From contig NC_037091.1 of NCBI RefSeq assembly GCF_002994745.2, forward strand, positions 310,001-374,000: DNA of 64,000 nt, given 5' to 3'. The notes below the pieces were generated by a model that was not told where the DNA came from, made no database searches, and saw only the letters and a program-made list of their open reading frames with translations. How positions within the stretch are numbered: the first letter of the stretch is position 1; the number at the start of each line of letters is the position of its first letter. This stretch comes from Rosa chinensis. Taxonomy: Eukaryota; Streptophyta; Magnoliopsida; Rosales; Rosaceae. Positions 35,187-46,665 of this stretch are shown here, piece by piece. The position numbers were made by a program, and so were the translations under genes.

Positions 35187-35997
35187 ATATTTTACTCAGG
35201 CATCACATGACAGATACAGGTGCGTTATTTATTCGTAATTTCTGATCTATTATACATTTTTATGTCTTTAAAACATCAAGTGCATGGCACGTACTAACAC
35301 AAGTTCAGATTGAATTGGCTACACGAGTACGCAGACGCCATAAATTTAAAACGAAACATGAACAACAAATACAATAATTAACCCAAAACGAAAAAGAAGA
35401 AGATTAACAAAGCCTTGACGTGAACTGGTACTTCGATCGTGTGGTGTATAAGTAAACTAGCAGGTCGGTAATTAATTAAGCCTTTTTGTGAGGGAAAAGG
35501 CGGATGGGAAGTCCCTTGGCGGGCATGGGCAACGGGTCGACCACGATCTTCTCATCGGGAATAATCGCCTCCCACTTGAACCTCTTGACTAGGTTATGCA
35601 TGAAAACAAGAATTTCCAATCGGGCGTACTCTTTTCCGGGGCACATTCTCGGGCCTCCTCCAAAGGGAACAAACGTGTATGGGGCAGGTCCGTTTCCTTC
35701 GAATCTGGTAGGGTCGAATTTCTGGGGTTCGGGGAAGTAAGCCGCACTCTTGTGGGTCGAGTTTGCGCTCCAATACAACTTCCAGCCTTTAGGGATGGTG
35801 AAGCCATTGAAGACGAAGTCTTGCAACGCTTCCCTAAAAGCTCCTTGAAGTGGTGGTGCCACTCTCAACACTTCCTGTGCCACGTTCCATGAGTACTTCA
35901 TCTTCTGAAGATCATCCCAGTTCAACAACTCCCCTGGTGCTTTTGAGTTCGCAATCTCCATTTGCTCTGTAATTAAATAGATTAAGATATAATTAAT
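35187..35997 (-). repeat. Duplicate B of the CYP716A 3' segment (within the intact gene)
   Basis: Matches 20725-21701, covering exon 3, the 3' UTR and downstream flank. Its far end is separated by the MULE insertion and continues at 29274-29445. Similarity stops on the gene side at about 35997 in intron 2, and on the far side near 29274 (GTGGATCCTA, also at 14921). This copy is the original, since it is joined to exons 1 and 2. Confidence 0.9.
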
Positions 35998-37238
35998 ATT
36001 AGTAATTACAGGTCAAATGGAAGAAGAAAAAAAACACTTATATATTGCGAAGGAAGCTATGTAGCAGCTGTCTTTATTTGACTATTATTCTCAGCTACCA
36101 ACTTTAGGAAAACTACAAAAAATAGAATATATGGGACCTCTAGGTTATGCAAATGGCCAAGACATAGTGATCAACAAATATCTTGTATGTATTATTACTC
36201 CGTCCACCAAAACTACTATATCTCTAATCAACTGTATGTATATTCCCCATGTGAAAATAATGAACTGAAGTACTGGATGATAGATAGTAAAACAAAAACC
36301 AAAAATATAGGAAAGTGGTTGGTGTGTGATGCATGTCACTGAAATCATTTTTGTGAGTGGCATTGGCATGTATAAATCAATGAGATATGAAAATGACTGG
36401 TTAACGAGGTCGAATTTATGTCGATATTGATAAAATTAATTGATCCGAAAGCTCTGTCAAATTCTCTAGTTTTACTTTTCACCTGGGTCTTAATAGTTTG
36501 ACGAGCTAGCTAGGCAGAATTGAAGTTGAATGAAATTTAGTAATTACCCTTGTAGACTGCATCATAGATATGAGGGAGCTCTCCAAGGTACTTGACAATG
36601 AAAGTGCAGGTGGCGCTGGCTGTGTCGTGGCCTCCGATCAACAATCCGAGAATCTTATCGGCGATGTCCATCTCCTTCATGTAGGTTCCTTCCTCGTCGC
36701 AAGTCAAGAGCATGTGGGACAATATGTCTTGGGTGGGTGACGCCTTGCCCTCGGCCAAGTCGATCTTCCTCTGCTTGATGATCTTGTACAGCTCCTCCCT
36801 GATCCAGTTGGAGGCCTTGATGGCTTTATAGAACGGTGTTCCGGGGAAGTCAATTGGCATCGAGATGATTCCGGAGGCCAACAGTTGGAAGGGGTCGCCG
36901 AATTTGTCTACGTCCTTTGGGTCCTCAAGGCTAACGAACAGTCGTGCAGCCAGCCAAAATGTGTAGCTGCAAATCACCACAACATACAGGCACTCAAGTC
37001 GTTAATTAAGAGTTAAAAACCAAAATCTTCTCCAATAGCTTGTAGCTGGAAATCTAGGGATTGACGTACAGAGGATTAAGCGAGAATATATTTAGATCCG
37101 TACAGATCTTAACCGTTCAGTTTTTAGGTCTTAATGTATAGATCACTTATGCAAATTTTCAGCCAATTTGGTGATCTTTAAGACATCCAAAACTCCAATT
37201 TACCATTATAAACACGAACGATTCCAGTTCGACAGATG

Positions 37239-37280
<42 letters not shown>

Positions 37281-37850
37281 CTCAAGATGATCATAGAAAT
37301 ATAGGACTTACTTCTTGGCAAGGGGGAAGACCTCGACTTCCTTCTTGTTTTCCCAGCCATCAGCAAAGTGTCGTTGAGCGATGGTGTCCATGATTCCGAT
37401 GTAGCGTTGAAGAGCCTGAGGGTTCATGAAGTTGGGGAGCATCTTCCTCATCTTCTTGGCCTCCTCTTTGGCGGAAGTCTCCATGGAAGAAGGGAAGACC
37501 TTGTTGACGGAGCTAGGCCACCAGGCAGTGACGAGCTTGTTCTCGTTGGAGAACAAGAACTTGTTGCAGGCGGCGCCGGCAAAGATGCAAGCCTTCTCGC
37601 CGAAGATGGAGGTCTTGAAGACTTCGGAGGAGTACTTGGTCATGCGGTCAAAGATGAATTTCTCGGGGTGGCCTTTCCATCCCGTGGCTAGGAACTCGTA
37701 GCTCTCTCCTATCACCGGGTAGCCGACCTTCCCCGGAGGGAGGTTGTTGCCGGTGAACTGAGATCTGTGCCTGTAGAAGAGGAAGAAGAGAGAAAAGGTG
37801 ACGAAGGAAACAAAGCCCAACAGGAGGGTGAGGTAGAAGTTAAGCTCCAT
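35476..37850 (-). CDS. CYP716A: Cytochrome P450 CYP716A family, probable beta-amyrin/triterpene C-28 oxidase (482 aa)
   Basis: Exons complement(37312..37850), (36548..36966) and (35476..35966) join with GT-AG borders in phase to give 482 residues, the usual CYP716A length. Seen in order: an N-terminal membrane anchor ([20 protein letters not shown]), the proline hinge [14 protein letters not shown], the I-helix GGHDTAS (291-297), the K-helix EVLR (351-354), FDPTRF (403-408) and the heme loop [13 protein letters not shown] with ligand Cys428. The WSANSTHK and [14 protein letters not shown] blocks are strongly CYP716A-like. These ER-bound enzymes oxidise pentacyclic triterpenes, commonly C-28 of beta-amyrin, alpha-amyrin or lupeol, to give oleanolic, ursolic or betulinic acid. 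Substrate choice cannot be read from sequence. No damage is visible. Intron 1 carries a MITE and a TA repeat, and a MULE lies about 290 bp beyond the stop. Confidence 0.95.
37080..37235. mobile_element. MITE copy in CYP716A intron 1
   Basis: Contains AACCGTTCAGTTTTTAGG, TAGATCACTTATGCAAATTT and TCAGCCAATTTGGTGATC, the family signature of 26853-27092. It ends directly at a TA run (37241-37275). It occupies much of intron 1 (36967-37311). Confidence 0.75.
37241..37275. repeat. (TA)n microsatellite in CYP716A intron 1
   Basis: TA run of about 35 bp next to the MITE. Confidence 0.95.
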
Positions 37851-37948
37851 GATTGAGCTTTCTTGAGCTTCCTTCCGTAATTTGTTGCGGGGGAGAAATG
37901 TTGCTTTGAGTACTTTCTGGATGGTTGGTTGGAACGGATTCGAGGATG

Positions 37949-37959
37949 TTTATATAGGC
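37949..37959 (-). promoter_or_regulatory. TATA box of the CYP716A gene
   Basis: On the - strand CCTATATAAAC lies about 100 bp upstream of the ATG (37848-37850). That spacing suits a plant TATA box with a short 5' leader. Confidence 0.65.
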
Positions 37960-39384
37960 CTTTTCTCTGTGTTAGCGAGAACTTGTTGAATAGGGTGACT
38001 TTTTGGTGCGACAGTGAAGAGTGAGTGGGTGGCAATATCAAAGTCAAAATAAGCTCGCTCTTACTTTTGTTGAATTGTTGTTTTTTGTTGTTGAATTTTG
38101 TTTTGGTGAGCCCTTTCTTTCTCTGTATAACATGTGAACTCACACTACTGCCCATTATTATTTTATCAAAATCCAACAAAGTGTCCCACGTCGATTGCGC
38201 ATTTGAGTGTTTTATTTTTTCTGAAACGACTATTAAATTTTTTTTTTTCTTTCTTTCGTCAATTGTACAGCGATCTCTACAATTAAATGCAATCAATAAT
38301 ACATGTTATTATGTTTTACAGGACTCTCGGATATAAGATCGATTGTATCACTTGATTACTTTCCTATTTTACATGTTTTTTCTTTCTTTATTAATTTATT
38401 CTTTTTTCATACAAAACAAGTAAAAGAATCAACGTATAAGATTTCTTGTTACAATAAGTCATCATGCTTGGGTAACTACGAACGAGATTATAATAGAATT
38501 ACAAAACAATTGCATCTGACAGTTTCTTTTTATATAATTTTTTAACGATTGATTAAAAAATGTTTGTTTCTTGGCAGCAATTATTAGGAAAGTTTAATTT
38601 CTTTTTCTTTTTCGAATGCCTTTAAACCAAATCCATAGGTCCCATATAAACATAATATAATGTATTTCAGTGAGTTTGGATGCAAGAGAGACACTATATT
38701 GAAGGGAAGGTGCTGGGAAATAATCAAGGAGATATCAGATATATGCTTAGCATATCGCTCGTGGAAGTCGTGTAATGAGTACTGATCAAGTCAAACATAG
38801 CAGCATATATTTGATGGACTAATTAAATGAAATCTTATTTTAATATTTACAGACTGCACCCCGTCCATATATAGGATGGCATCTTAGTTTCCACCAACGT
38901 CACTCTATTCACTTATTCCGCCCATTGGATTCACTTGAATAATTCTGATATATGATCGAGGAGAATCTGGAGCTAGAGTTTGGCCGCCCGGCTCGTCGGT
39001 AAAGTTTGGCCTTCAGTACCTTTCAGACTTGCCTCCTTTGGGCGATCCAGAATATTTGAGTGTACCTTACGCAACTGAATAACTGGCCAAATAGCTTGTC
39101 AACCTCGACGGATTTCATTTGCGCATGCGGACCAGGTTATATTTAGCTATGAATTACTGATCGAGCAGTAGAATTAATTAAGGACCGAGTTCTTTGGTGT
39201 TTAATTAATTTAAAGTTTTAAGTGGTCTACTGTGGTGGCTGACTGGCTCGGTCTGGCATCACTCAGTATTCTAAAATGGCGGGCTACATGTTACATTATC
39301 ATTTTCAAATATTATATCATACACGACAGCAAATATACTATTAGAAAACTACGCATGCCTTCGTCCTCATCCTCTTCACAAAAG
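37960..39384. other. Upstream region of CYP716A
   Basis: AT-rich non-coding sequence that should include the promoter on its left side. I see no coding exon and no element with clear ends; open frames at 38025-38545 are low-complexity. Confidence 0.5.
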
Positions 39385-41211
39385 CAAGGTTTCAAATTTC
39401 TCTGAAATTATCAAAATTTCCGTAATTTAGAAATACTGAAACGAAATTAATATGCTATATCATTTCCGTTATGAGTTTCTTAAAATTTTTCAAAATTTTC
39501 CATACATTTCCGCGAAATTCTTAATTTCTGAAATATCTACACACACAAAATATATTTAAAAATTCATACATAAATTTTGCCCTAAATTTCTCCAAAATTT
39601 ATGTAAAATTTGTATGCTACGTACCAATAACGAAGTTTTTTACTCATATTTTCATAGAGAAAATATGAAATTTTGATTTTTTTTCCAATCAAGTTGAATG
39701 CAACAAAAAACTTTTTGCTTTTATATGCTACAAAAATCATTTCCAAAATTTATGTACTTGAGAGCAGTATTGTATGATACTAAATGGAAGCAGTTCAACC
39801 ATATGGATCGAACCAGATCGTAGTAACACTTATTCTTAATACTTTATATTGCTTTTGTTGTACTTGTTCATTTTCATTCACGGAATTTTGGTATTACGTC
39901 TCCCCAGTTGTATTTTTCTAATCATTAGTGGAATAGGCGTGATAACCAAACCTCCCACTAGGTTCCAGCTATAAAAAAAAAAAAACAAAATTCACATTCA
40001 CATTCACATTATCAATATACAGCACAATTATAATTACATATAAATAAAAACATTAGTTTAGCAACCTACTACTGTACTAGTTTATTACTCGTACATATTA
40101 AGGGGGGTGTATTCAATTAAAAGTCTACAAGATTTTTTTGTATTTTAGAAGTCTATGGATATTCAACTGAGATTTTAAATAGTCCTTTAAAATCTTGATG
40201 TATTCAATTAAAATTTAAAATTATCCATTCAAATCTGCTGATATTCAAAAGTATATGGATTTTTAAGGATTTCATTAAATGCTGGATTTTGGAGGATTTT
40301 ATAGTGCTTTTTATACATATCATAACCCAAAAACAATCCAACCACTTCCCAAAAGATTTTGATGGATTCTTTCTCACTCAAAAAATGAAGAACCTCTTCA
40401 CCAAAATAAATAAATAAATAAAAAGCAGGTCTCAATAGGTGACACTCATCCATTTTGTTTTTTAGACATATTTTCCCACTATCTTCCTCTGCCTCTGCTC
40501 TCATCTAATAATTTTTTATTTTATTTTTATCACTATAGCTCTAGCTAATGAAGCTCATGACTTTCAATGGTATTATTAAGATGATACATACACACATGAT
40601 TCTTTTGTAAATTAGATATGAAAAAAATTATGTCATTAGTTTACTACTTTATTTTTTGTGTAACATTTTGACTCGTTAGTTTTCTCGTATTGTTCATATA
40701 TCATTATACACAACATAAAGAATGGGAGATTGTCATACTTTCTTGTCATTGATATAGCATTAGAGTTGGATCCATACATCCATTGCTTAATTGAAGAAGA
40801 AGAAAAAAAAAATAACCTACCAAAAACATCATAAGCATTTGTAAAATCTAAACAAATACTAGTAAATCAATCCATTAAAATCAATCAGAGTCCATATAGA
40901 ATTTAAACAATCCGTGGATTAAGTAAATCCATGGATTCTAAAAACTCAAACAAAGTCTTTTAAAATTTGAATTGAATACACCCCCTTAAATATCACAATT
41001 CTATTATAAATGTATAATTTTAGAAAGGCTACATTTTAAGTAGGTTTATTATAGGTTAGTTTAGTCTATGTAAAAATTTCATTCAAAAATATCGTTTTAT
41101 AAATGCAATTAATATAATTTTTTTATTTTTAACCGAAATTTCCACTGAAATCGAAACTTTCTCCTAAACTTCCTTAAATTTGAAATACCGAAACCGAAAT
41201 TTAAAACCTTG
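39385..41211. mobile_element. hAT-type non-autonomous element, sister of 29657-33801
   Basis: Ends read CAAGGTTTCAAATTTC and GAAATTTAAAACCTTG. CACAAAAG flanks it at 39377-39384 and 41212-41219, a perfect 8-bp target-site duplication of hAT type. Without its own insert (40102-40986) it is about 0.94 kb. It encodes no protein. It carries the empty sites for the three extra inserts of its sister. Confidence 0.92.
40102..40986. mobile_element. 885-bp TIR element (GGGGGTGTATTCAATT family) nested in the hAT-type element
   Basis: The left end reads GGGGGGTGTATTCAATTAAA and the right end TTTGAATTGAATACACCCCC. Flanking TTA/TAA is of the kind left by PIF/Harbinger elements. The sister at about 33236-33246 reads CATATAAAATATCA without the insert. 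Subterminal repeats of GTATTCAATTAAAA and TCCATGGATT are present. No transposase was seen; a - strand frame at 40229-40504 has no known domain. Confidence 0.85.
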
Positions 41212-41219
41212 CACAAAAG

Positions 41220-42145
41220 GGGTTTCGTCTAATGCCCTTCAGCTGTACTCATATTCATATATCACTAGGCCTCATCATTTGGCCCGCAAATCAAGTGGCC
41301 CGATGGAGCTCCGCAGGGTAAAAGCCCGCCCCGGCCCTCATAAAAGCCCTCAATAGGCCCGCCCTGGTGGGTAGAGGGTTAGGCTTTGTTTAGGGGTTTG
41401 CTCGCCAAAAGCCAGCTAAGCCCGGCTAGTAAAAGCCCGTAAACTAATATGTATTATATATGTGTGTATATATAATATGTGTGTGTGTGTGTAGATGGAG
41501 AATCAAGAGAGGACATCCTTAAACTCTTAAAGTGAGGATGTTTTTATTTTTAGGATGTATTTTAATAATCACAACCACTCATTCTTTAGTTACCCACACA
41601 TATATGAATCCTACAAAAAAAATAGCCAAATCAAAAAATGTTTAACCATTTGATTAGCACAATGTTCATTTTAATTTTATCTAACGGATTACATTTATTT
41701 AAACAGTTTTGAATGACTAATTTCATCTTGCCATTAGGAGGTTGCGTCCATTTGATCAAACAAATAGCGTGCCGCCTCGCTAGGCCAGACAAGGCACACT
41801 AAGTGTGCATACCGGGACAACGCCCACGTTGCCCTACCCTAGAATGGTAGGGACTTATTTCCGGCATATAGCCACAATTAACTAATAACAAGAAAAAGTA
41901 GTAAAACATAAAATAAAAGGAGTTTGGGCCCAGAGCCCAAAGCCCACTTAGCCCAGTCCAATAGGGCAGACTGCTTTGGGTAACTGGCCAAATGATTATG
42001 GATTTGATTGTTTTTTTGTAGACATCATTCTTGCATATGAATCTAAAGGTCAATTGTTGAGATCATTGAATTAGGTCATATACTTGTGTAAAATAACAAA
42101 AATCCTTAAATTCTTAAAGTAAGGAAGTCATCTCTAGAACGGGCC

Positions 42146-42186
<41 letters not shown>
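41220..42186. other. Repeat-rich spacer with GGCCC motifs and microsatellites
   Basis: Clusters of AGCCCG/GGCCCG motifs at 41280-41440 and 41925-41990 lie in opposite orientation. With CATCATTTGGCC near 41273 and GGCCAAATGATTA near 41986, they suggest a decayed TIR element of about 0.7 kb. TG/TA runs lie at 41455-41492 and an (AC)n run at 42150-42186. No gene. Confidence 0.4.
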
Positions 42187-42188
<2 letters not shown>

Positions 42189-42580
42189 CCTATCCAAAGC
42201 GGAGCTCCGCTTTGAAAATTAATGTGTGAAGTTCGAGTTTTGGGTCACTTTTCGGTCGCATATCCACATCTTGACCGTTCAGTTTTTAGATACTAGTGTA
42301 TAGATCGTCTCTGCAAATTTTCAGCCAAAATAATGATCGTTAAGACACTGATAACTGCCTTAAAGCTAGTACGGTTCAGGTTGACAGATTCAGTCCGTCC
42401 ATTGGTTTAAGCGAGTTAGATATCTTAATGATCATCAATTTGGCTGAAAATTTGCAGAGATGATCTATACACTAGTACTTAAAAACTGAACGGTCGAGAT
42501 GTGGATATGCAACGGAAAAGTAACCTAAAACTCAAACTTCACAAGTTAATTTCAAAGCGGAGCTCTGCTCTGGATAGGAT
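42187..42580. mobile_element. 394-bp long-inverted-repeat MITE
   Basis: The left arm starts ATCCTATCCAAAGCGGAGCT and the right arm ends GCTCTGGATAGGAT. The arms pair over about 165 bp, both containing CAAATTTTCAGCCAAA and CGTTCAGTTTTTA or their complements. An (AC)n run precedes it and a (TA)n(CA)n run follows. Non-coding. Confidence 0.88.
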
Positions 42581-42700
42581 CTGATATATATATACACACA
42601 CACACACACACATATATGGTCCTTCCATTAAGGGATCTCTTCCTAATGTGTAGTAGATCACTTTTGCAAATTTTCCATTAAGGACGTCATCTCTAGAACG

Positions 42701-42733
<33 letters not shown>

Positions 42734-42735
<2 letters not shown>

Positions 42736-42888
42736 TCATTCCATTAAGGGATCCCTTCCTAATGTGTAGATCACTTTTGCAAATTTTCAGCGAAATCAGT
42801 GATCGTTAAGACATTCAAAAACAAAGGCCAATTACATAAATACTGGGAAATAATAAATAAATAAAATGATCCCTCACTAGAAGGACCC
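42734..42888. mobile_element. Short MITE of the same family between microsatellites
   Basis: Starts GGTCATTCCATTAAGGGATC and ends TGATCCCTCACTAGAAGGACC. TA repeats precede it and GT repeats follow. It includes TAGATCACTTTTGCAAATTT and TCAGCGAAATCAGTGATCG. A further partial copy sits at 42618-42676. Confidence 0.75.
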
Positions 42889-43195
42889 TGGTGTGTGTGT
42901 GTGTGTGTGTGTGTGGCTCTCCCTAATTTTGCAGTCAATAATTGTTAGCTACAAAAGTGCATTGCATGGAGAGAAGGGCAGGGGTCCAGACCGTCCTTAT
43001 TTTGCTGTCCTTTAGACAATTCTAATCCCATGCTTAATTAAAAGTGAAGCATTATATGTGTGTGTGGTATATTATTGGTGACCTAGTTCATATGGGAGTT
43101 GTACAAAAAGTAGATGGGGAAATTCAGATGGATGGATTGCGCTTTAACCATTTCCTTACAAAGCTGTGTACAATGTGCTCTTGATCACTACAAAG

Positions 43196-44887
43196 TAGGG
43201 CTGGGCGTTTAAGCCTGAAAACCTGCAAATCCGTTCTGGCCTATCAAAGCCAGACCCGTTCGGGTCTGGCCCTAATATTTTTTTGTCGAAACGGTTCGGG
43301 CTCGGGCCCTGACTTTCAAACAAACGGTTCTGACTAGGCCTTGTGTTTCAAAGTTAAAATAGCCCGTTAGGCCCGTATTAGAAATCAAAAGACAGATGTC
43401 CATGTATAATATAGAGAGTAAAATCCTTATCATATTATTGGTCCTAGAGGCCGCCTCCGTCTCTCAGTTTCTCCCTCTCATCCTCCATAGCTGTGGAGAC
43501 ACCGATCGAGACGCTGCCCAGGATCGAGACACCGATCCTTCCTTTTTCCTTTTCACTTCACCTACAAGACACCTCCTTCTTTCTCCCTCACAGATCGAGA
43601 CACCGATCGAGGCCCAGGACTGCTCTCTCCCTCTCTTTTTCAGTCTTTCTCTCTTCACTTCACCTGCATGGCGCTTGCTTCTTTCTCCTTCACAGATCGA
43701 GACGCCATAATCCACATCATAAGCCAACTCGAAGCCCGAGAATATGAGCCTGTTGTTCTTCGATCTGAACCTTCACGACTTCACTCCTTCAGTTCCCAAA
43801 CTCGATCTCACCTTTCAGTTCCCACTTCCCAAACTCGATCTCCTGCAATTAGCATACTCGATCTGAACCTTCAGTTGCAGCCTTCAGTTAGCATATTGTT
43901 TCAGAAATTTGTGGGTTTCGGTTTCAGAGCTTAGTATTTGTGGGTTTCTGTTTTAGAAATTCTTCCGGATTGGGCAGGTTAGTTTCTCTTTGTTGCAGAA
44001 ATTCTCTTTGTTCAGTTTCTTTCTCTTTCTCTTTGTTCATTTGTTGACTTGTTGTGATGTTGTGCTAGAGTTAAGGTTCTGGTTTTATTTTGGGAAGTTT
44101 CAAATTGGTGGCCTTCGAATTGGTGGCTCTAGAGTTGTGATTGTCTGGTGTTCTTCTTCGAACTACAGGTGGGTCTTCTTGTGGGATATATCTTTCTTAG
44201 CTTTCAGTGTATGATACAGACTGCTTGTAGGGCCAAAAAATCGAAGTTGGCTGCTAGTATTTGATCTATTGCTTGCTGCATTATTTTTTGCTTATTTTGT
44301 GCATTATTTTGTGCGTGCTTGCTGCATTTTGTTATTTTGTGCAGCTTGAATGGTTCTTTTGTGCAGCTTTGATATCTAAATCTGTATCTATTTATGATGG
44401 CTGTTGTAGGGAAGATGGTGGAAGCCAATTGATGGATGGCTGCATTGCTGGTGATTTGGTGGATAGAAGACCGGAAAAATGGCTACTAAGTTGCTGTATT
44501 TAAATTAGGACTTTCCATTTCATTTCATATTTGTACTTGAATCTGGACTTCGTATTTAAATTTGGACACTTTGTATTTCAATTGTTGCTTTAATTGTTCT
44601 TGATGAGTACTTGAATTTGGATAATCGAATTTGCAGCTTGAACTTTGGATCTTGATATTGTGTTTTGATTCAAATCTACAGCAGGTTGATATGAATGAAA
44701 TCTGGATATATAGCAAAGTAAATATAGAAATGATAAAATACAGGTATTTGGGCCCGAAAGCCTCGCCCAAAATGAAACGGACTGGTCCCTATTTGTGCCA
44801 AAACAGGCTTTGGGCCTGAACCGTAAAAAATGGGCCGGGCCTAGGCCCAGTAAAATTTAAGTTGAACCCGGCCCGTGCCCAGCCCTA
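43196..44887. mobile_element. 1.69-kb non-autonomous hAT element with perfect 8-bp TSD
   Basis: Ends read TAGGGCTGGGCG and GTGCCCAGCCCTA. CTACAAAG flanks it at 43188-43195 and 44888-44895. The subterminal regions are rich in GGCCCG/CGGGCC motifs. Its terminal repeat resembles that of the degenerate hAT at 10709-14851, so the two may share a transposase type. The inside has CT-rich sequence with two copies of an approximately 100-bp unit containing CAGATCGAGACACCGATCG-like strings (43500-43610 and 43590-43710) and no transposase. Confidence 0.93.
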
Positions 44888-44895
44888 CTACAAAG

Positions 44896-46108
44896 TTATC
44901 CTTTTTGGTGGAATGAAAAGTAGTTTTTTTGTTTACAGTTTCCATTTAGTTTAGCATCAATGCTGCTGCTCTGAACTTTTAGCACAAGGTCCACACTTAC
45001 ATTTGTTAATATCATAGCCTCTCTCATCCAGATCTCGTGTGTGTGTGTATATATGTATCACTTTTCTCTTTTCAATAATATGTGAGATTCCTAATTTAGT
45101 TTATTCATTTAGAATAACAAAATCTTCGCCCACTAAAATTTGAATACAATAACATACTTAAGGGAAAATAACGGGTGGCATTTTAATGTGCAATATTTAA
45201 AATTAGGACTAAATCAAGAGTTAGATGGCAAATATGTTGAATAATAATATTTCAATGTGAAACACTTGTCCAAACATTGATTTAAAAGTTTTTATGAAGC
45301 TAATTAGAAATTCTAGCATAATTAACATATCTTTAAGGAAATTTTTCTGGCCCCAAGCACAGTCACATACGATTGTTGTAAGTGCATACATGCTCTATTG
45401 TCAAACCTTATCGACCAGAGTGATTGCACTTTATAGAACAACATATTAAAGTAAAGTATATATATCATGAGTTAGATATAGTGAACTAACGTGTGAGAAT
45501 TAGGGGGATTGAAGAGCTTGTAAGTTGTAACATAGGTTTACAAAATGATTGGCGTTTCTACTTCACATCTTGTATAGAGAATTAAGTATACAGCATGTGT
45601 ACAAACGTGAAATACACCTAAATTAATCTAACCAAAGTATTTCTCTTTTTATTTTCCGTGAAATAATTGTACAATCTGTCCGCGGCACACCTTAACAACC
45701 CAACCCACAAAGTTGGCTTCTAATAATTGGAACGTGTTTAATTTCCATATGAATCGACTTCAATAAATACAAGAGAGTGGGACGTATTTTCTTTGCAATT
45801 AATATTTTTCATTGAAATAGAAAGAATTTTCGGTGGACAAATAACGTATCATTAACTAGGTACTGCAAAGAAAGAGAATCCTAATATATATATATATACA
45901 CACACACACACGTTCTGTCAAATATCCAAATTTTAGTCCCGGCCTAAATCACAGATGATATCTTCATGGTTTCCTGATCATTTAAGTGTTGACTTGGACT
46001 GTTTTTCTCAATTTTCCACTAGTTAATTTCAAAAGTTATGAGAGGCCTTCTTTGAAGAAACAAATGCCAAGCTACTGCGGATAATAGTCTTGAGAAACTA
46101 GAGACAAG
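44896..46108. other. AT-rich spacer without recognisable features
   Basis: Short GT/TA and CA repeats near 45040-45055 and 45885-45912; otherwise no gene or bounded element seen. Confidence 0.5.
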
Positions 46109-46483
46109 CTAGTGTACTGGTGGGTATGAGATACCCTCTGAATAAAAATTTACAAGTATTTGAACCAAAATTACAACATTGAGAACAAAAGTTACCATAT
46201 TCATTTACACTATTTACATATAGTTAAACAAAAATTACAACATTGACAACGAATTTGTTCAAAAGCTTGTAAAAATGTCGTAAGAGGTGTAATTACCATT
46301 ATTAGAACTAAGATTACAACATTGACAACGAATTTGTTCAAAAACTTGTAAAATGTCGTAAGAGGTGTAATTACCATTATTAGAACTAAGATTACACAAA
46401 GTATGACTCAAATTACAACTTTGACAATAAAATTTGTTCTCACTTTTGTAAATGTGGGTATGAGATACCCACCACTACACTAG
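46109..46483. mobile_element. 375-bp MITE-like element with an internal 79-bp duplication
   Basis: The left end reads CTAGTGTACTGGTGGGTATG and the right end GGGTATGAGATACCCACCAC followed by TACACTAG. The outer 13-19 bp are inverted repeats. Inside, the unit beginning ATTACAACATTGACAACG occurs twice in tandem (46234-46312 and 46313-46391). No clear TSD was found. Confidence 0.65.
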
Positions 46484-46604
46484 AATTTCCCGAGAAACTA
46501 AACCATTGGGATTGTCACAATACATATTTAAATCAGTATGTGGCCGATTTAAGGAATCAAATATATACGTAAGCGTTATCTTTGATCAAGTATGCATATC
46601 AATA

Positions 46605-46607
<3 letters not shown>

Positions 46608-46665
<58 letters not shown>
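46608..46665. repeat. Compound (TA)n(GA)n microsatellite
   Basis: TA run to 46640 followed by a GA run to 46665. It directly abuts the inverted repeat that follows. Confidence 0.95.

Noticed and set aside
37368..37701. 107-codon + strand frame across CYP716A exon 1
   Set aside because: Shadow frame opposite a well-supported P450 exon.
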